This document shows, one piece after another, positions 27,842 to 36,722 of a DNA stretch of 64,000 nt. Every line of letters starts with the position of its first letter. Position 1 is the stretch's first letter. Source of the stretch: Acidovorax sp. A79 (GTDB lineage Bacteria > Pseudomonadota > Gammaproteobacteria > Burkholderiales > Burkholderiaceae_C); NCBI RefSeq assembly GCF_041154505.1, contig NZ_AP028672.1, positions 2,312,001 to 2,376,000 of the forward strand, read 5' to 3'. The notes below the pieces were generated by a model. That model had not been told where the DNA came from. It searched no databases and was given only the letters and a program-made list of their open reading frames with translations. Both the position numbers and the translations under genes were made by a program.

Positions 27842-27908
27842 TCCAGATGCCATTTTCATGGCATTTCCAGACAGCTCTTCGCCGAAGAGACGGACACCAT
27901 GAAACCGG

Positions 27909-27999
27909 CGCGCCCCAGACCAGCGCCACCGTGGAACCGGCTTCGCCAGGCCACGGGTGGCGTCCCCTTGGAGGGGAAGGCGCGCAGCGCCTCAGGGGG
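27909..27999 (-). repeat. GC-rich 3'-end hairpin repeat, copy 3
   Basis: On the minus strand it reads CCCCCTGAGGCGCTGCGCGC onward and directly abuts the stop codon of the binding-protein gene at 28000, in that gene's orientation. Confidence 0.85.
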
Positions 28000-29157
28000 T
28001 CAGGGAATGTATTTCCAGGTCCCGTTCTCGATCTTGACCATCACGCGGGCGCGCTGGTCCAGGCCCAGGTGGTCGTTCTCGGACATGTTGAAGATGCCGT
28101 GCGCGCCGGGCACTTCCTTGATCTGCTCGAGCGCATCGCGCAGGGCCGTGCGGAATTCCACGGTGCCGGGCTTGGCCTTCTTCAGGGCCACCGGCACGGC
28201 GGCGGCCATCAGCACGCCGGCATCCCAGCCATGGGCGCCGAAGGTGGAGACGCTGTCCTTGCCGTGGGCAGCCTCATAGGCGGCCACGTAGGCGCTGGCC
28301 GACTTCTTCACCGGGTGCGAGGCGGGCAGCTGCGAAGCCACGAGCACCGGGCCGGAGGGCAGAAAGGTGCCTTCCACGTCCTTGCCGCCCACGCGCAGGA
28401 AGTCGGCATTGGCCACGCCGTGGGTCTGGTAGACCTTGCCGGTGAAGCCGCGCTCCTTGAGCGCCTTCTGGGGCAATGCGGCCGGCGTGCCGGAGCCGGC
28501 GATGAGCACGGCGTCGGGCTTGGCCGAGATCATCTTCAGCGTCTGGCCCGTCACCGAGGTGTCGGTGCGCGCATAGCGCTCGTTGGCCACGATCTGGATC
28601 TTCTTGATGGCGGCGGCCTTGCCGAACTCCTGGTACCAGCCTTCGCCGTAGGCGTCGGCAAAGCCGATGAAGGCCACGGTCTTCACGCCGGCGTTGGCCA
28701 TGTGGTCCACGATGGCCAGCGACATCATGATGTCGTTCTGCGGGGTCTTGAAGACCCACTTCTTCTTGGCGTCCATGGGCTCGACGATGCGCGCCGAGGC
28801 GGCCATGGAGATCATGGGCGTCTGCGCCTCGGCGACCACATCGATCATGGCCAGCGAGTTGGGCGTGGTGCTCGACCCGAGGATGATGTCGACCTTGCTT
28901 TCGCTGATCAGCTTGCGCGTGTTGCCCACGGCGGTGGTCGTGTCCGACGCGTCGTCGAGCACGATGTAGTTGACCTTCTGGCCGCCGATGGTGCGCGGCA
29001 TCAGGGCGATGGTGTTCTTCTCGGGAATGCCCAGCGAGGCGGCCGGGCCGGTGGCCGACACCGTGACACCGACGGTGATGTCGGCCAGGGCAGCGCCGCA
29101 GGCCATGGCGGCGGCTGCGGCCACGAGCGCGAGTTGTGCGAAGCGGGTCTTTTTCAT
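28000..29157 (-). CDS. ABC transporter substrate-binding protein, branched-chain type
   Basis: This 385-residue binding protein has a clean signal peptide (MKKTRFAQLALVAAAAAMAC then GAALAD) and the Peripla_BP_6 start ITVGVTVSATGPAASLGIP. IVLDDASDTTTAVGNTRKLI and HGWDAGVLMAAAVPVAL are typical. It lies upstream of the LivH operon on the same strand and downstream of the TetR gene, so it is probably the main binding protein of this transporter. CAGGAGACAAACGC precedes the start. Association with phenylacetate uptake is inferred from the neighbouring paa genes. Confidence 0.9.
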   Translation of the reverse strand: MKKTRFAQLALVAAAAAMACGAALADITVGVTVSATGPAASLGIPEKNTIALMPRTIGGQKVNYIVLDDASDTTTAVGNTRKLISESKVDIILGSSTTPNSLAMIDVVAEAQTPMISMAASARIVEPMDAKKKWVFKTPQNDIMMSLAIVDHMANAGVKTVAFIGFADAYGEGWYQEFGKAAAIKKIQIVANERYARTDTSVTGQTLKMISAKPDAVLIAGSGTPAALPQKALKERGFTGKVYQTHGVANADFLRVGGKDVEGTFLPSGPVLVASQLPASHPVKKSASAYVAAYEAAHGKDSVSTFGAHGWDAGVLMAAAVPVALKKAKPGTVEFRTALRDALEQIKEVPGAHGIFNMSENDHLGLDQRARVMVKIENGTWKYIP

Positions 29158-29282
29158 GCGTTTGTCTCCTGTGGAAAAGAAAGGATGGTGTTGTCAGCGC
29201 AGGCAAGCAAGGAAGATTCAGCGCTGGTCCGGCTCTTGTCGGCCGGTATCGGGGACGCGGTGGTGAACGTGCGTGGCCATTG

Positions 29283-29912
29283 TCATGGACGCGCGGGTCT
29301 TTGGGCCGGTTCAATGGGCATTCGGACGGCAGGAAATCCACCAAAGAACAGGTCCGCAACGATGGGCGCCATGGTCCCGTAGTCGAGTTCGCCGTCGGGC
29401 TTGAGCCAGGTGAACATCCAGTTGATCATGCCGAACAGCAGCATGGTCAGCGCCTTGGTCAGGCCCGCGGCATCGGTGTCGGGGCGCAGTTGCCCCAGCG
29501 CGGTGGCGAAGGCGGCCACCACGGCGCGCTCCTTGCCCAGGATGCGCTCGCTGTCCTCGGGCTGCAGGAAGCGCACGTCCTCGGTCAGCACGCGGTGGGC
29601 GTGCTGGGCCTCGGCGTATTCCTCGACGAAGCGGTGGATCAGTTCGCGCAGCCGCGCCTCGGGCGCGAGCTGCTGGGCCTCGACCTCCTCCACCAGCGCC
29701 TGCAGGCGCGAGACATGGCCGTCGGCGATGTGCACGAGCAGGTTGTACTTGTCGCGAAAGTAGTGGTACAGCGTGGGCTTGGACAGGCCGCAGGCCTCGG
29801 CCACCTCGTTCATCGAGGTGGCGGGATAGCCGCGGCGTGCGAACAGTTCGGCGGCATGGCGGAGGATCATTTCGCGCTGGTCGTCGTATCCGGGGGAGCG
29901 TCCTCGGGCCAT
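29283..29912 (-). CDS. paaR: TetR-family regulator, probable PaaR
   Basis: This 209-residue repressor has an N-terminal TetR helix-turn-helix (residues about 12-58, AAELFARRGYPATSMNEVAE then GLSKPTLYHYFRDKYNL) and a C-terminal ligand-binding part. AGGAAA precedes the ATG at 29912; the long upstream extension of the frame is a shadow of paaE. In beta-proteobacteria a TetR-type PaaR represses the phenylacetate genes and is relieved by phenylacetyl-CoA. The location between the transporter and the paa operon, and a palindromic box in the paaG-paaN intergenic region, support that assignment. Confidence 0.75.
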   Translation of the reverse strand: MARGRSPGYDDQREMILRHAAELFARRGYPATSMNEVAEACGLSKPTLYHYFRDKYNLLVHIADGHVSRLQALVEEVEAQQLAPEARLRELIHRFVEEYAEAQHAHRVLTEDVRFLQPEDSERILGKERAVVAAFATALGQLRPDTDAAGLTKALTMLLFGMINWMFTWLKPDGELDYGTMAPIVADLFFGGFPAVRMPIEPAQRPARP

Positions 29913-30046
29913 GGGCAGTTTTCCTTTGCATCCTGGAGTGAAGGGGCGCCATCTTGCCGCATCCGGGGGCATCGCAGGCCCACGGCGGCCCATTCCTTGC
30001 CGATGCCAGGCACCGTGTGCAGCGGTGGATGCCGTCATAGCGACCA

Positions 30047-31132
30047 TCAGCGTTCGTCGAACGACAGCACCACGCTGTCGGACAGCGGCCGGCACTGGCA
30101 GGTGAGCACGAAGCCGGCGGCCACCTCGTTCTTGTCGAGCGCGAAGTTGCGCTCCATGCGCACCTCGCCCTCCACGCACTTGGCGCGGCAGGTACCGCAC
30201 ACGCCCGAGGTGCACGAGAACGGCACCTCCAGCCCGGCGGCCGAGGCCGCATCGAGGATGCTGGCCTGCTCGCCCGAGAACGGGAATTCGCGCCGCAGGC
30301 CGTCGCGGACGATGGCGATGCGGGAGGTCTTGGCATCGCCCGGCAGCGCCTCGTGCACCACCGCGCCGACCTGCCCTCCTGCGGGCAGGGCCACGCCGAA
30401 GCGCTCCACATGGATGCGCTCGGCCGGCACGCCGCCGGCCAGCAGCGCGGCCTCGGCCTCATCGTTCATCTGAAAGGGGCCGCAGATGAAGGCCTCGTCG
30501 ATCTTCTGCGCGGGGACCAAGGCCTTCAGGAACTCGGCGAGCTTCTCGCGGTTCACGAAGCCCATGTTCAGCGGCGCGTCGGTCTGCTCGGCCGAGAACA
30601 CATGGTGCAGCACCAGGCGCGTGAGGTAGCGGTTCTTGAGGTCCTCGATCTCCTCCTTGAACATCGTGGACTGCAGCGTGCGGTTGCCGTAGATCAGCGT
30701 GAAGCGGCTGCGGGGTTCGCGCGCCAGCACCGTCTTCATGATGGACAGGATGGGCGTGATGCCGCTGCCGCCCGCGATGCCCAGGTAGTGGCGCTGCGCC
30801 TGGGCCTGGATGGGCACGAAGAAGCGGCCCTGCGGCGCCATGACCTGCAGGGTGTCGCCCACCTTGAGCTGCGCGTTGATCCAGTTGGAGAACACACCGC
30901 CGTTGACCTTGCGCACGCCCACGCGCAGCTCGGCATCGTCCACGCCGGCGCAGATGGAGTACGAGCGGCGCAGGTCCTGGCCACCGATGTCGGTGCGCAG
31001 CGTGAGGTACTGGCCCTGGGTGAAGCCGAAGACCTCGCGCAGCTCGGGCGGCACGTCGAAGGAGACGATGACGGCCTCGGCCGTGTCGGGCTCGATGGCG
31101 CGCACGCGCAGGGGATGGAAGATGACGCTCAT
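30047..31132 (-). CDS. paaE: Phenylacetyl-CoA epoxidase reductase subunit
   Basis: This 361-residue electron-transfer subunit passes electrons from NADPH to the PaaABC oxygenase. The N-terminal ferredoxin-reductase part has RRSYSIC (FAD binding, residues 55-61) and GGSGITPILSI (NAD(P) binding, from 121). The C-terminal plant-type 2Fe-2S domain has CTSGVCGTC and a later cysteine (Cys307, Cys312, Cys315, Cys345). It is the last gene of the paaG-I-K-A-B-C-D-E operon, 34 bases after paaD. Confidence 0.95.
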   Translation of the reverse strand: MSVIFHPLRVRAIEPDTAEAVIVSFDVPPELREVFGFTQGQYLTLRTDIGGQDLRRSYSICAGVDDAELRVGVRKVNGGVFSNWINAQLKVGDTLQVMAPQGRFFVPIQAQAQRHYLGIAGGSGITPILSIMKTVLAREPRSRFTLIYGNRTLQSTMFKEEIEDLKNRYLTRLVLHHVFSAEQTDAPLNMGFVNREKLAEFLKALVPAQKIDEAFICGPFQMNDEAEAALLAGGVPAERIHVERFGVALPAGGQVGAVVHEALPGDAKTSRIAIVRDGLRREFPFSGEQASILDAASAAGLEVPFSCTSGVCGTCRAKCVEGEVRMERNFALDKNEVAAGFVLTCQCRPLSDSVVLSFDER

Positions 31133-31166
31133 GTCGGTGTCTTGTGTGGGGGCGAAGGCGGGTGCT

Positions 31167-31709
31167 TCACAAGGGCTTGAAATGTTCGAAGGGCTCGCGG
31201 CAGGCCATGCAGCGGTACAGCGCCTTGCAGGCCGTGGAGCCGAAGGCCGAGAGCCGCTCGGTCTGCAGGCTGCCGCAGCGCGGGCAGGCCAGGGCCGGGG
31301 CGGCGGCATTGGCACGCGGCATGAAGCGCAGCGGCACCTCGGTGCCCGGAGGCAGCGGGCCGGGCGGCGCGATGCCGTAGGCCAGCAGGCGGGCACGGCC
31401 GCGCTCTGTGATCCACTCGGTGGTCCAGGCCGGGGCGCGCTGCAGCGTGGCATGGGCCGGACCCAGTCCTGCCGCCTCGATGGCGGCGAGCACGTCGCGC
31501 TCGATGGCCTCGGTGGCCGGGCAGCCCGAGTAGGTGGGGGTAAGCACGATCTCCAGGCCATCGCCCGCCAGGCGCACGTCGCGCACGATGCCCAGGTCGC
31601 ACACGGAGACCGCGGGCACCTCGGGATCGGGCACGCCGTCGAGCACCTCCCACGCGCGGGCGATGCGCGCGTCGGCAGTTGCAGCAGGAGCCATGGCCTC
31701 GGCCATCAT
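31167..31709 (-). CDS. paaD: Phenylacetyl-CoA epoxidase assembly subunit PaaD
   Basis: This 180-residue protein has an N-terminal MIP18/DUF59-type domain (VPDPEVPAVSVCDLGIV, TPTYSGCPA with Cys63) and a C-terminal zinc-ribbon-like part (CPRC at 142-145, then CMAC at 167-170). PaaD is thought to help assemble the metal centres of the multicomponent epoxidase. Its ATG shares one base with the paaC stop (TGATG), so translation is coupled. Confidence 0.93.
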   Translation of the reverse strand: MMAEAMAPAATADARIARAWEVLDGVPDPEVPAVSVCDLGIVRDVRLAGDGLEIVLTPTYSGCPATEAIERDVLAAIEAAGLGPAHATLQRAPAWTTEWITERGRARLLAYGIAPPGPLPPGTEVPLRFMPRANAAAPALACPRCGSLQTERLSAFGSTACKALYRCMACREPFEHFKPL

Positions 31710-32485
31710 CACCACACGCCCCCGGGGAAGCTGCGCTGCAGGTACTGCATCTCGGCCAGGATGTAGCCCATGTGCTCGCTGTGCACGCCCTGCTTGCCGG
31801 TGCTGCGGAACGCCGATGCCTGGGGCGTGGCCAGGCTGGCAGCGGCCAGGATCTGCGCCATCTCGCCGGTCCAGGCGTCCTGCAGGTCGGCCCAGCGCGG
31901 GCCCAGACCGGTGGCGTGGGCGGATTCGTCCACCGCGTCGACCACGAAAAGCTCGGGCGTGTAGCGCCACAGGGCCTTCAAGGCCGCTTCGGTGCGGCGG
32001 CGCGATTCGGCCGTGCCGTCGCCCAGGCGCACGACCCAGTCGGCCGCATGCTGCTGGTGGTAGCGCGCCTCCTTGACTGCCTTGCCGGCAATGGCGGCCA
32101 GCTCCGTGTCGCTGGAGGTGGCCAGGCGCTCCCACAGCAGCTTGAAGAGGGTGGCCACCATGGCATTGCGCACCACGGTGAAGGCGAAGTCACCGCGCGG
32201 CAGCTCCACCAGGGTCACGTTGACATAGTCGCGCTCGTCGCGCAGGAAGGCCAGCTGGTCTTCGTCGTGGCCGCGGCCTTCGATCTGGCCGGCCCGGGTG
32301 AGCACGGCGCGCGCCTGGCCCACGAGGTCCAGCGCCATGTTGGACAGGGCGATGTCCTCTTCGAGCACGGGGCCGTGGCCGCACCATTCGGACAGGCGCT
32401 GGGCCAGGATGAGGCAGGTATCGCCGATGCGCAGCAGGTACTGCACGGCCGGGTCCTGGCTGGTGTGGATGCTGGTGGCTTGCAT
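31709..32485 (-). CDS. paaC: Phenylacetyl-CoA epoxidase structural subunit
   Basis: This 258-residue subunit is the non-catalytic homologue of PaaA and forms the structural partner of the oxygenase core. Landmarks are YLLRIGDTCLILAQRLSEWC, HGPVLEEDIALSNMALDLVG, DQLAFLRDERDYVN and the C-terminal HSEHMGYILAEMQYLQRSFP. The ATG at 32485 gives the usual N-terminus; a GTG at 32500 overlapping the paaB stop by four bases is the alternative. Confidence 0.94.
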   Translation of the reverse strand: MQATSIHTSQDPAVQYLLRIGDTCLILAQRLSEWCGHGPVLEEDIALSNMALDLVGQARAVLTRAGQIEGRGHDEDQLAFLRDERDYVNVTLVELPRGDFAFTVVRNAMVATLFKLLWERLATSSDTELAAIAGKAVKEARYHQQHAADWVVRLGDGTAESRRRTEAALKALWRYTPELFVVDAVDESAHATGLGPRWADLQDAWTGEMAQILAAASLATPQASAFRSTGKQGVHSEHMGYILAEMQYLQRSFPGGVW

Positions 32486-32496
32486 GGCAGTGGCGC

Positions 32497-32820
32497 TCAC
32501 ATGTGGTCCACGGACTCGGGCAGCACGTAGAAGGTGGGGTGGCGGTAGACCTTGTCCTGCGCCGGGTCGAAGTACATGGACTTCTCGCCGGGGTCGCTGG
32601 CCACGATCTGGTCGGAGCGCACGACCCAGACGCTGGTGCCTTCCTGGCGCCGGGTGTAGACGTCGCGCGCCAGCTGGATGGCCATCTTCGGGTCGGCGGC
32701 GTGCAGGCTGCCGCAGTGCTTGTGGTCCAGCCCGGCCTTGCTGCGCACAAAGACCTCCCAAAGGGGCCATTCGGTGGCGGTCGCAGAGGTCGCGGCGTCA
32801 GAAGGGGCGTTGGTGCTCAT
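32497..32820 (-). CDS. paaB: Phenylacetyl-CoA epoxidase subunit PaaB
   Basis: This 107-residue subunit of the ring epoxidase shows WPLWEVFVRSKAGLDHKHCG, the PaaB signature, and HAADPKMAIQLARDVYTRR, YFDPAQDKVYRHPTFY. It bridges PaaAC heterodimers in known complexes. The ATG at 32820 is preferred; one at 32835 adds five residues. Between it and paaA upstream lies a palindromic dispersed repeat. Confidence 0.93.
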   Translation of the reverse strand: MSTNAPSDAATSATATEWPLWEVFVRSKAGLDHKHCGSLHAADPKMAIQLARDVYTRRQEGTSVWVVRSDQIVASDPGEKSMYFDPAQDKVYRHPTFYVLPESVDHM

Positions 32821-32861
32821 GGGGTTTCCGGACATTCGTTAAATGCGTTGCACTACTTTTT

Positions 32862-32909
32862 GATAGCTATTAGCGCTTTATGGATAAGCGCTAGAGGCCT
32901 TTTTTTATT
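32862..32909 (-). repeat. Palindromic AGCGCTT repeat inside the paa operon (paaA-paaB gap)
   Basis: The plus strand reads GATAGCTATTAGCGCTTTAT, then GGATAAGCGCTAGAGGCC and a run of T. AGCGCTTATCC/ATAAAGCGCT gives a stem-loop between two co-transcribed subunit genes. This is among the best-preserved copies. Confidence 0.88.
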
Positions 32910-32928
32910 CAAATTCTTTGCGGTGATA

Positions 32929-33942
32929 TCAGGCGGCAGCCTTCACCGGCGCGTACTTGGCCGCGTGCGCAAGGGCCGCTTCGCGCACCCAGGCGCCGTC
33001 TTCCCAGGCTTTCACGCGGGCGCCCAGGCGCTCTTCGTTGCAGGGGCCGTCGCCGCCGATCACGCGCCAGAACTCGCTCCAGTCGATGGCGCCGTAGTCG
33101 TGCGCCTGGCGCTCCTCGTTCCATTGCAGGTCGGGGTCGGGCAGGGTCACGCCCAGCACCTTGGCCTGCTCGACGGTGGCGTCGATGAACTTCTGGCGCA
33201 GCGTGTCGTTGGAGACGCGCTTGATGCCCCAGCGCATGGATTGCGCGGAGTTGGGCGACTGGTCATCGGGCGGGCCGAACATCATGATGGAGGGCCACCA
33301 CCAGCGGTTGACCGCGTCCTGCACCATGGCGCGCTGGGCGTCGGTGCCCTGCTGCATCATGGTGAGCAGCGCGTCGTAGCCCTGGCGCTGGTGGAAGCTC
33401 TCCTCGCGGCAGATGCGCACCATGGCCCGCGCGTAGGGCGCGTACGAGCAGCGGCAGATCGGCACCTGGTTCATGATGGCCGCGCCATCGACCAGCCAGC
33501 CGATGGTGCCCATGTCGGCCCAGGTCAGCGTGGGGTAGTTGAAGATGGAGCTGTACTTGGCGCGCCCGGTGTGCAGCGCATCCAGCATCTGGTCGCGCGA
33601 GCTGCCCAGGGTTTCGGCCGCGGCGTACAGGTACAGGCCGTGGCCGCCCTCGTCCTGTACCTTGGCCAGCAGGATGGCCTTGCGCTTGAGCGTGGGCGCG
33701 CGCGATATCCAGTTGCCCTCGGGCAGCATGCCGACGATCTCCGAGTGCGCATGCTGGCTGATCTGGCGCAGCAGGGTCTTGCGGTAGTGGTCGGGCATCC
33801 AGTCCTTGGCCTCGATGAATTCGCCCGCGTCGATGCGCGCGTCGAAGGCCTCCTGGCGCTGCATCTCCTCGGCGCTGCGCAGGGCCTTGTTGCCGGCGTC
33901 GCCGCCGTCCTTGCCCATGGTGTCCATGGCCTGGGTGTACAT
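32929..33942 (-). CDS. paaA: Phenylacetyl-CoA epoxidase catalytic subunit
   Basis: This 337-residue diiron oxygenase subunit converts phenylacetyl-CoA to the ring-1,2-epoxide. Ligand-containing helices are visible: [13 protein letters not shown] (Glu98, His101) and [16 protein letters not shown] (Glu180/181, His184). [20 protein letters not shown] and the C-terminal [20 protein letters not shown] are family landmarks. AAAGGACG precedes the ATG. It follows the ligase gene paaK and precedes paaB. Confidence 0.96.
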   Translation of the reverse strand: MYTQAMDTMGKDGGDAGNKALRSAEEMQRQEAFDARIDAGEFIEAKDWMPDHYRKTLLRQISQHAHSEIVGMLPEGNWISRAPTLKRKAILLAKVQDEGGHGLYLYAAAETLGSSRDQMLDALHTGRAKYSSIFNYPTLTWADMGTIGWLVDGAAIMNQVPICRCSYAPYARAMVRICREESFHQRQGYDALLTMMQQGTDAQRAMVQDAVNRWWWPSIMMFGPPDDQSPNSAQSMRWGIKRVSNDTLRQKFIDATVEQAKVLGVTLPDPDLQWNEERQAHDYGAIDWSEFWRVIGGDGPCNEERLGARVKAWEDGAWVREAALAHAAKYAPVKAAA

Positions 33943-33964
33943 GGTGTCGTCCTTTCGTGAAGGG

Positions 33965-35272
33965 TTAGCGTGGGCGCTGGTCGATCACGCGGCGGGCCTT
34001 GCCCACCAGCGTGCGTTCGATGGAATCGGTGGCCAGCACCTCGACCTGGCAGGTGATGCCCACCAGGGTCTTGATGCGGTGCTGCACCCAGCCGGTGAGG
34101 TCGGGGCGCTCGCCGTCGGCCACGCCGGGCTGCAACTCGCAGCGCACGGTGACCTGGTCGAGGTTGCCGTCGCGCGCCACCAGGATCTGGTACTGGCCCG
34201 ACAGCTTCTCGTTCTGCAGCACGATCTCTTCGATCTGCGTGGGGAACACGTTCACGCCGCGGATGATGAGCATGTCGTCCGAGCGGCCCACGATCTTGCC
34301 CATGCGGCGGAAAGCGCGCGAGGTCGGCGGCAAGAGGCGCGTGAGGTCGCGCGTGCGGTAGCGGATCATGGGCAGCGCCTCCTTGCTCAGCGAGGTGAAG
34401 ACGAGTTCGCCCTCCTGGCCGTCGGGCAGAACCTCGCCCGTCTCGGGGTCGATGATCTCGGGGTAGAAATGGTCTTCCCAGACCACGGGGCCGTCCTTGC
34501 TCTCGATGCACTCGCTGGCCACGCCCGGGCCCATCACTTCGGACAGGCCGTAGATGTCCACCGCGTCGATGCCGGCCTTGGTCTCGATCTCGCGGCGCAT
34601 GGCCTCGGTCCAGGGCTCGGCGCCGAAGATGCCGACCTTGAGCGAGCTCTCGCGCGGGTCCAGCCCCTGGCGCACGAACTCCTCGTTGATGACCTGCATG
34701 TAGGACGGCGTGACCATGATGATGCTGGGCCCGAAGTCGCGGATCAGCTGCACCTGCTTTTCGGTCTGGCCGCCCGACATGGGGATCACCGTGCAGCCTG
34801 CGCGCTCGGCGCCGTAGTGCGCGCCCAGGCCGCCCGTGAACAGGCCGTAGCCATAGGCCACATGGATCAGGTCGCCGGCGCGCCCGCCGGCCGCGCGGAT
34901 GGAGCGCGCCACCAGGTCGGCCCAGGTGTCGATGTCCTTCAAGGTGTAGCCCACCACCGTGGGCTTGCCCGTGGTGCCCGACGAGGCGTGGATGCGGGCC
35001 ACCTTTTCGCGCGGCACGGCGAACATGCCGAAGGGGTAGTTGTCGCGCAGGTCCTTCTTGACGGTGAAGGGGAACCTGGAGAGGTCGGACAGCTGCTTCA
35101 GATCGGACGGGTGCACGCCCTTGGCATCGAAGGCGCGGCGGTAGTGCGGCACGTTGTCGTAGGCGTGCTGCAGCGTCCAGCGCAGGCGCTGCAGCTGCAG
35201 GGCCTGGACTTCGTCGCGGCTGGCGGTTTCGATGGGCTCCAGGTCGCCTGGAGCGGGGTGGCGCACGGCCAT
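33965..35272 (-). CDS. paaK: Phenylacetate-CoA ligase
   Basis: This 435-residue AMP-forming ligase makes phenylacetyl-CoA from phenylacetate, CoA and ATP in the cytoplasm. The adenylate-forming motif is [19 protein letters not shown] (residues about 92-110). [35 protein letters not shown] and the terminal KARRVIDQR are typical of PaaK. CAGGAGACATCC precedes the ATG. It sits between paaI and paaA; all run the same way. Confidence 0.96.
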   Translation of the reverse strand: MAVRHPAPGDLEPIETASRDEVQALQLQRLRWTLQHAYDNVPHYRRAFDAKGVHPSDLKQLSDLSRFPFTVKKDLRDNYPFGMFAVPREKVARIHASSGTTGKPTVVGYTLKDIDTWADLVARSIRAAGGRAGDLIHVAYGYGLFTGGLGAHYGAERAGCTVIPMSGGQTEKQVQLIRDFGPSIIMVTPSYMQVINEEFVRQGLDPRESSLKVGIFGAEPWTEAMRREIETKAGIDAVDIYGLSEVMGPGVASECIESKDGPVVWEDHFYPEIIDPETGEVLPDGQEGELVFTSLSKEALPMIRYRTRDLTRLLPPTSRAFRRMGKIVGRSDDMLIIRGVNVFPTQIEEIVLQNEKLSGQYQILVARDGNLDQVTVRCELQPGVADGERPDLTGWVQHRIKTLVGITCQVEVLATDSIERTLVGKARRVIDQRPR

Positions 35273-35299
35273 GGATGTCTCCTGTAATGGTGTATGGGG

Positions 35300-35767
35300 T
35301 CAGCAGCCGGCGGCATCGGCAAGCGGCACGGTGGGCTTGCCCTTCATGCAGTACGAGCGGCCGCGGAACACCGCGATGGCCTCGCCGCGCTGGTTGTGCA
35401 CGTTCACGTCATACACGCCTGTGCGGCCAGCCAGCGAGACTTCGGTGGCCACGGCCGTGAGGCGGTCGCCCTCGCGCGCGGGCGCCAGGAAGTCGATGGA
35501 CAGGCCCGAGGCCACGGTCATGTCGTTGCGCGCATTGCACGAGAAGGCGAACGCCGAGTCGGCCAGCGTGGTGATGAAGCCGCCGTGGCAGATGTCGAAG
35601 CCGTTGAGCATGTCGGCGCGCACGGTCATCTCGAGCGTGGCCCGGCCCGGCGCGATGGCCGTGATGGCGATGCCCAGGCCCTGCGTGGCGCGGTCGTTGG
35701 CGAGCATGCCGGTGCGCACATGCTCGGCGATGGCCTGGGGGTCCATGGGGGAGGTGGTGGAGTCCAT
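35300..35767 (-). CDS. paaI: Hydroxyphenylacetyl-CoA thioesterase
   Basis: This 155-residue hotdog-fold thioesterase removes CoA from stalled ring-hydroxylated intermediates. The motif NGFDICHGGFITTLADSAFAF carries the catalytic aspartate region. GLSIDFLAPAREGDRLTAVA and GEAIAVFRGRSYCMKG follow as expected. The ATG at 35767 lies seven bases after the paaG stop; the longer frame overlaps paaG and is rejected. Confidence 0.93.
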   Translation of the reverse strand: MDSTTSPMDPQAIAEHVRTGMLANDRATQGLGIAITAIAPGRATLEMTVRADMLNGFDICHGGFITTLADSAFAFSCNARNDMTVASGLSIDFLAPAREGDRLTAVATEVSLAGRTGVYDVNVHNQRGEAIAVFRGRSYCMKGKPTVPLADAAGC

Positions 35768-35774
35768 GGGTCGC

Positions 35775-36578
35775 TCAGCGGTCTTTGAACACGGGAGCGC
35801 GCTTGCCGATGAAGGCCTCGACGCCCTCGCGGTAGTCGGCCGAAGCGCCCAGCGTGCGCTGCACGGCCGCCTCACGGGCCAGGGCCTGGCCGTAGTCCAT
35901 CTGCGCGGCGGCATCGATCGCATTGCGCGTGGCGACCAGCGCCTTCACGGGCATGGCGGCCAGCCGCTGGGCCAGGGCCTGGGCTTCGTCCTGCAGCGCC
36001 GCGTCGTCCACGCAGCGCCAGATCAGGCCCAGGCGCTCGGCATCGGCGGCGGGCAGCTTGTCGCCCAGCAGCGCCAGGCCCAGGGCCTGCGCACGGCCCA
36101 CCAGGCGCGGCAGCAGCCAGGTGCCGCCGGTGTCGGGCACCAGCCCGATCTTGGTGAAGGCCTGGATGAAGCTGGCCGAGCGCGCGGCCAGCACCAGGTC
36201 GCACGAGAGCGCCAGGTTCGCGCCCGCGCCGGCGGCCACACCGTTGACGGCGGCCACCACGGGGATGGGCATGCTGCGGATGCGCAGGCACAGCGGGCCG
36301 TAGAGTTTCTCGATCACTTCACCCAGGTCCTTGGGCGCGGCGCCGGGCGTGAGGTCGGGCGCCACGGCCGGGTCGGCCAGGTCCTGCCCCGCGCAGAAGG
36401 CCCGGCCCGTGCCCGTGAGCACCACGCAGCGCACCTCGGTGTTAGCCGCAGCGGCCTCCAGGGCGTCCAGCAGTTGCGCATGCAACTCGGCGGTAAAGCT
36501 GTTGAGCGCGGCGGGCCGGTGGAGCGCCAGTGTTTGCACGGCGCCCGACTGCGTCACAAGGACAAGGGGTTCAGACAT
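35775..36578 (-). CDS. paaG: Ring-epoxide isomerase (enoyl-CoA hydratase family)
   Basis: This 267-residue crotonase-fold enzyme isomerises the ring-1,2-epoxide to oxepin-CoA. It has the oxyanion-hole segments GTGRAFCAGQDLADP and AVNGVAAGAGANLALSCDLV and the acidic residue region IGLVPDTGGTWLLPRLVG, the version found in PaaG. The end DYREGVEAFIGKRAPVFKDR is typical. GCAGGAGCATCC precedes the ATG. As first gene of the operon it faces the palindromic box and paaN. Confidence 0.92.
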   Translation of the reverse strand: MSEPLVLVTQSGAVQTLALHRPAALNSFTAELHAQLLDALEAAAANTEVRCVVLTGTGRAFCAGQDLADPAVAPDLTPGAAPKDLGEVIEKLYGPLCLRIRSMPIPVVAAVNGVAAGAGANLALSCDLVLAARSASFIQAFTKIGLVPDTGGTWLLPRLVGRAQALGLALLGDKLPAADAERLGLIWRCVDDAALQDEAQALAQRLAAMPVKALVATRNAIDAAAQMDYGQALAREAAVQRTLGASADYREGVEAFIGKRAPVFKDR

Positions 36579-36637
36579 GGATGCTCCTGCCTACCAAAGT
36601 GGGGAAACGTTGTATTGATCGGCCGCAAACATTATTG

Positions 36638-36651
36638 ACCGACCGTTCGGT
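36638..36651. promoter_or_regulatory. Probable PaaR operator in the paaG-paaN intergenic region
   Basis: ACCGACCGTTCGGT is an inverted repeat (ACCGA/TCGGT) in the AT-rich gap, 60 bases from paaG and 72 from paaN. It has the CCGACCG-TCGG character of TetR-type PaaR boxes known in beta-proteobacteria and could control both directions. Confidence 0.7.
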
Positions 36652-36722
36652 AGAGAATAAACTTTCCACAACCCTGACACAAGTCAAACCCCTCAGGGCA
36701 AACCCTTAACGGAGACAAATAC

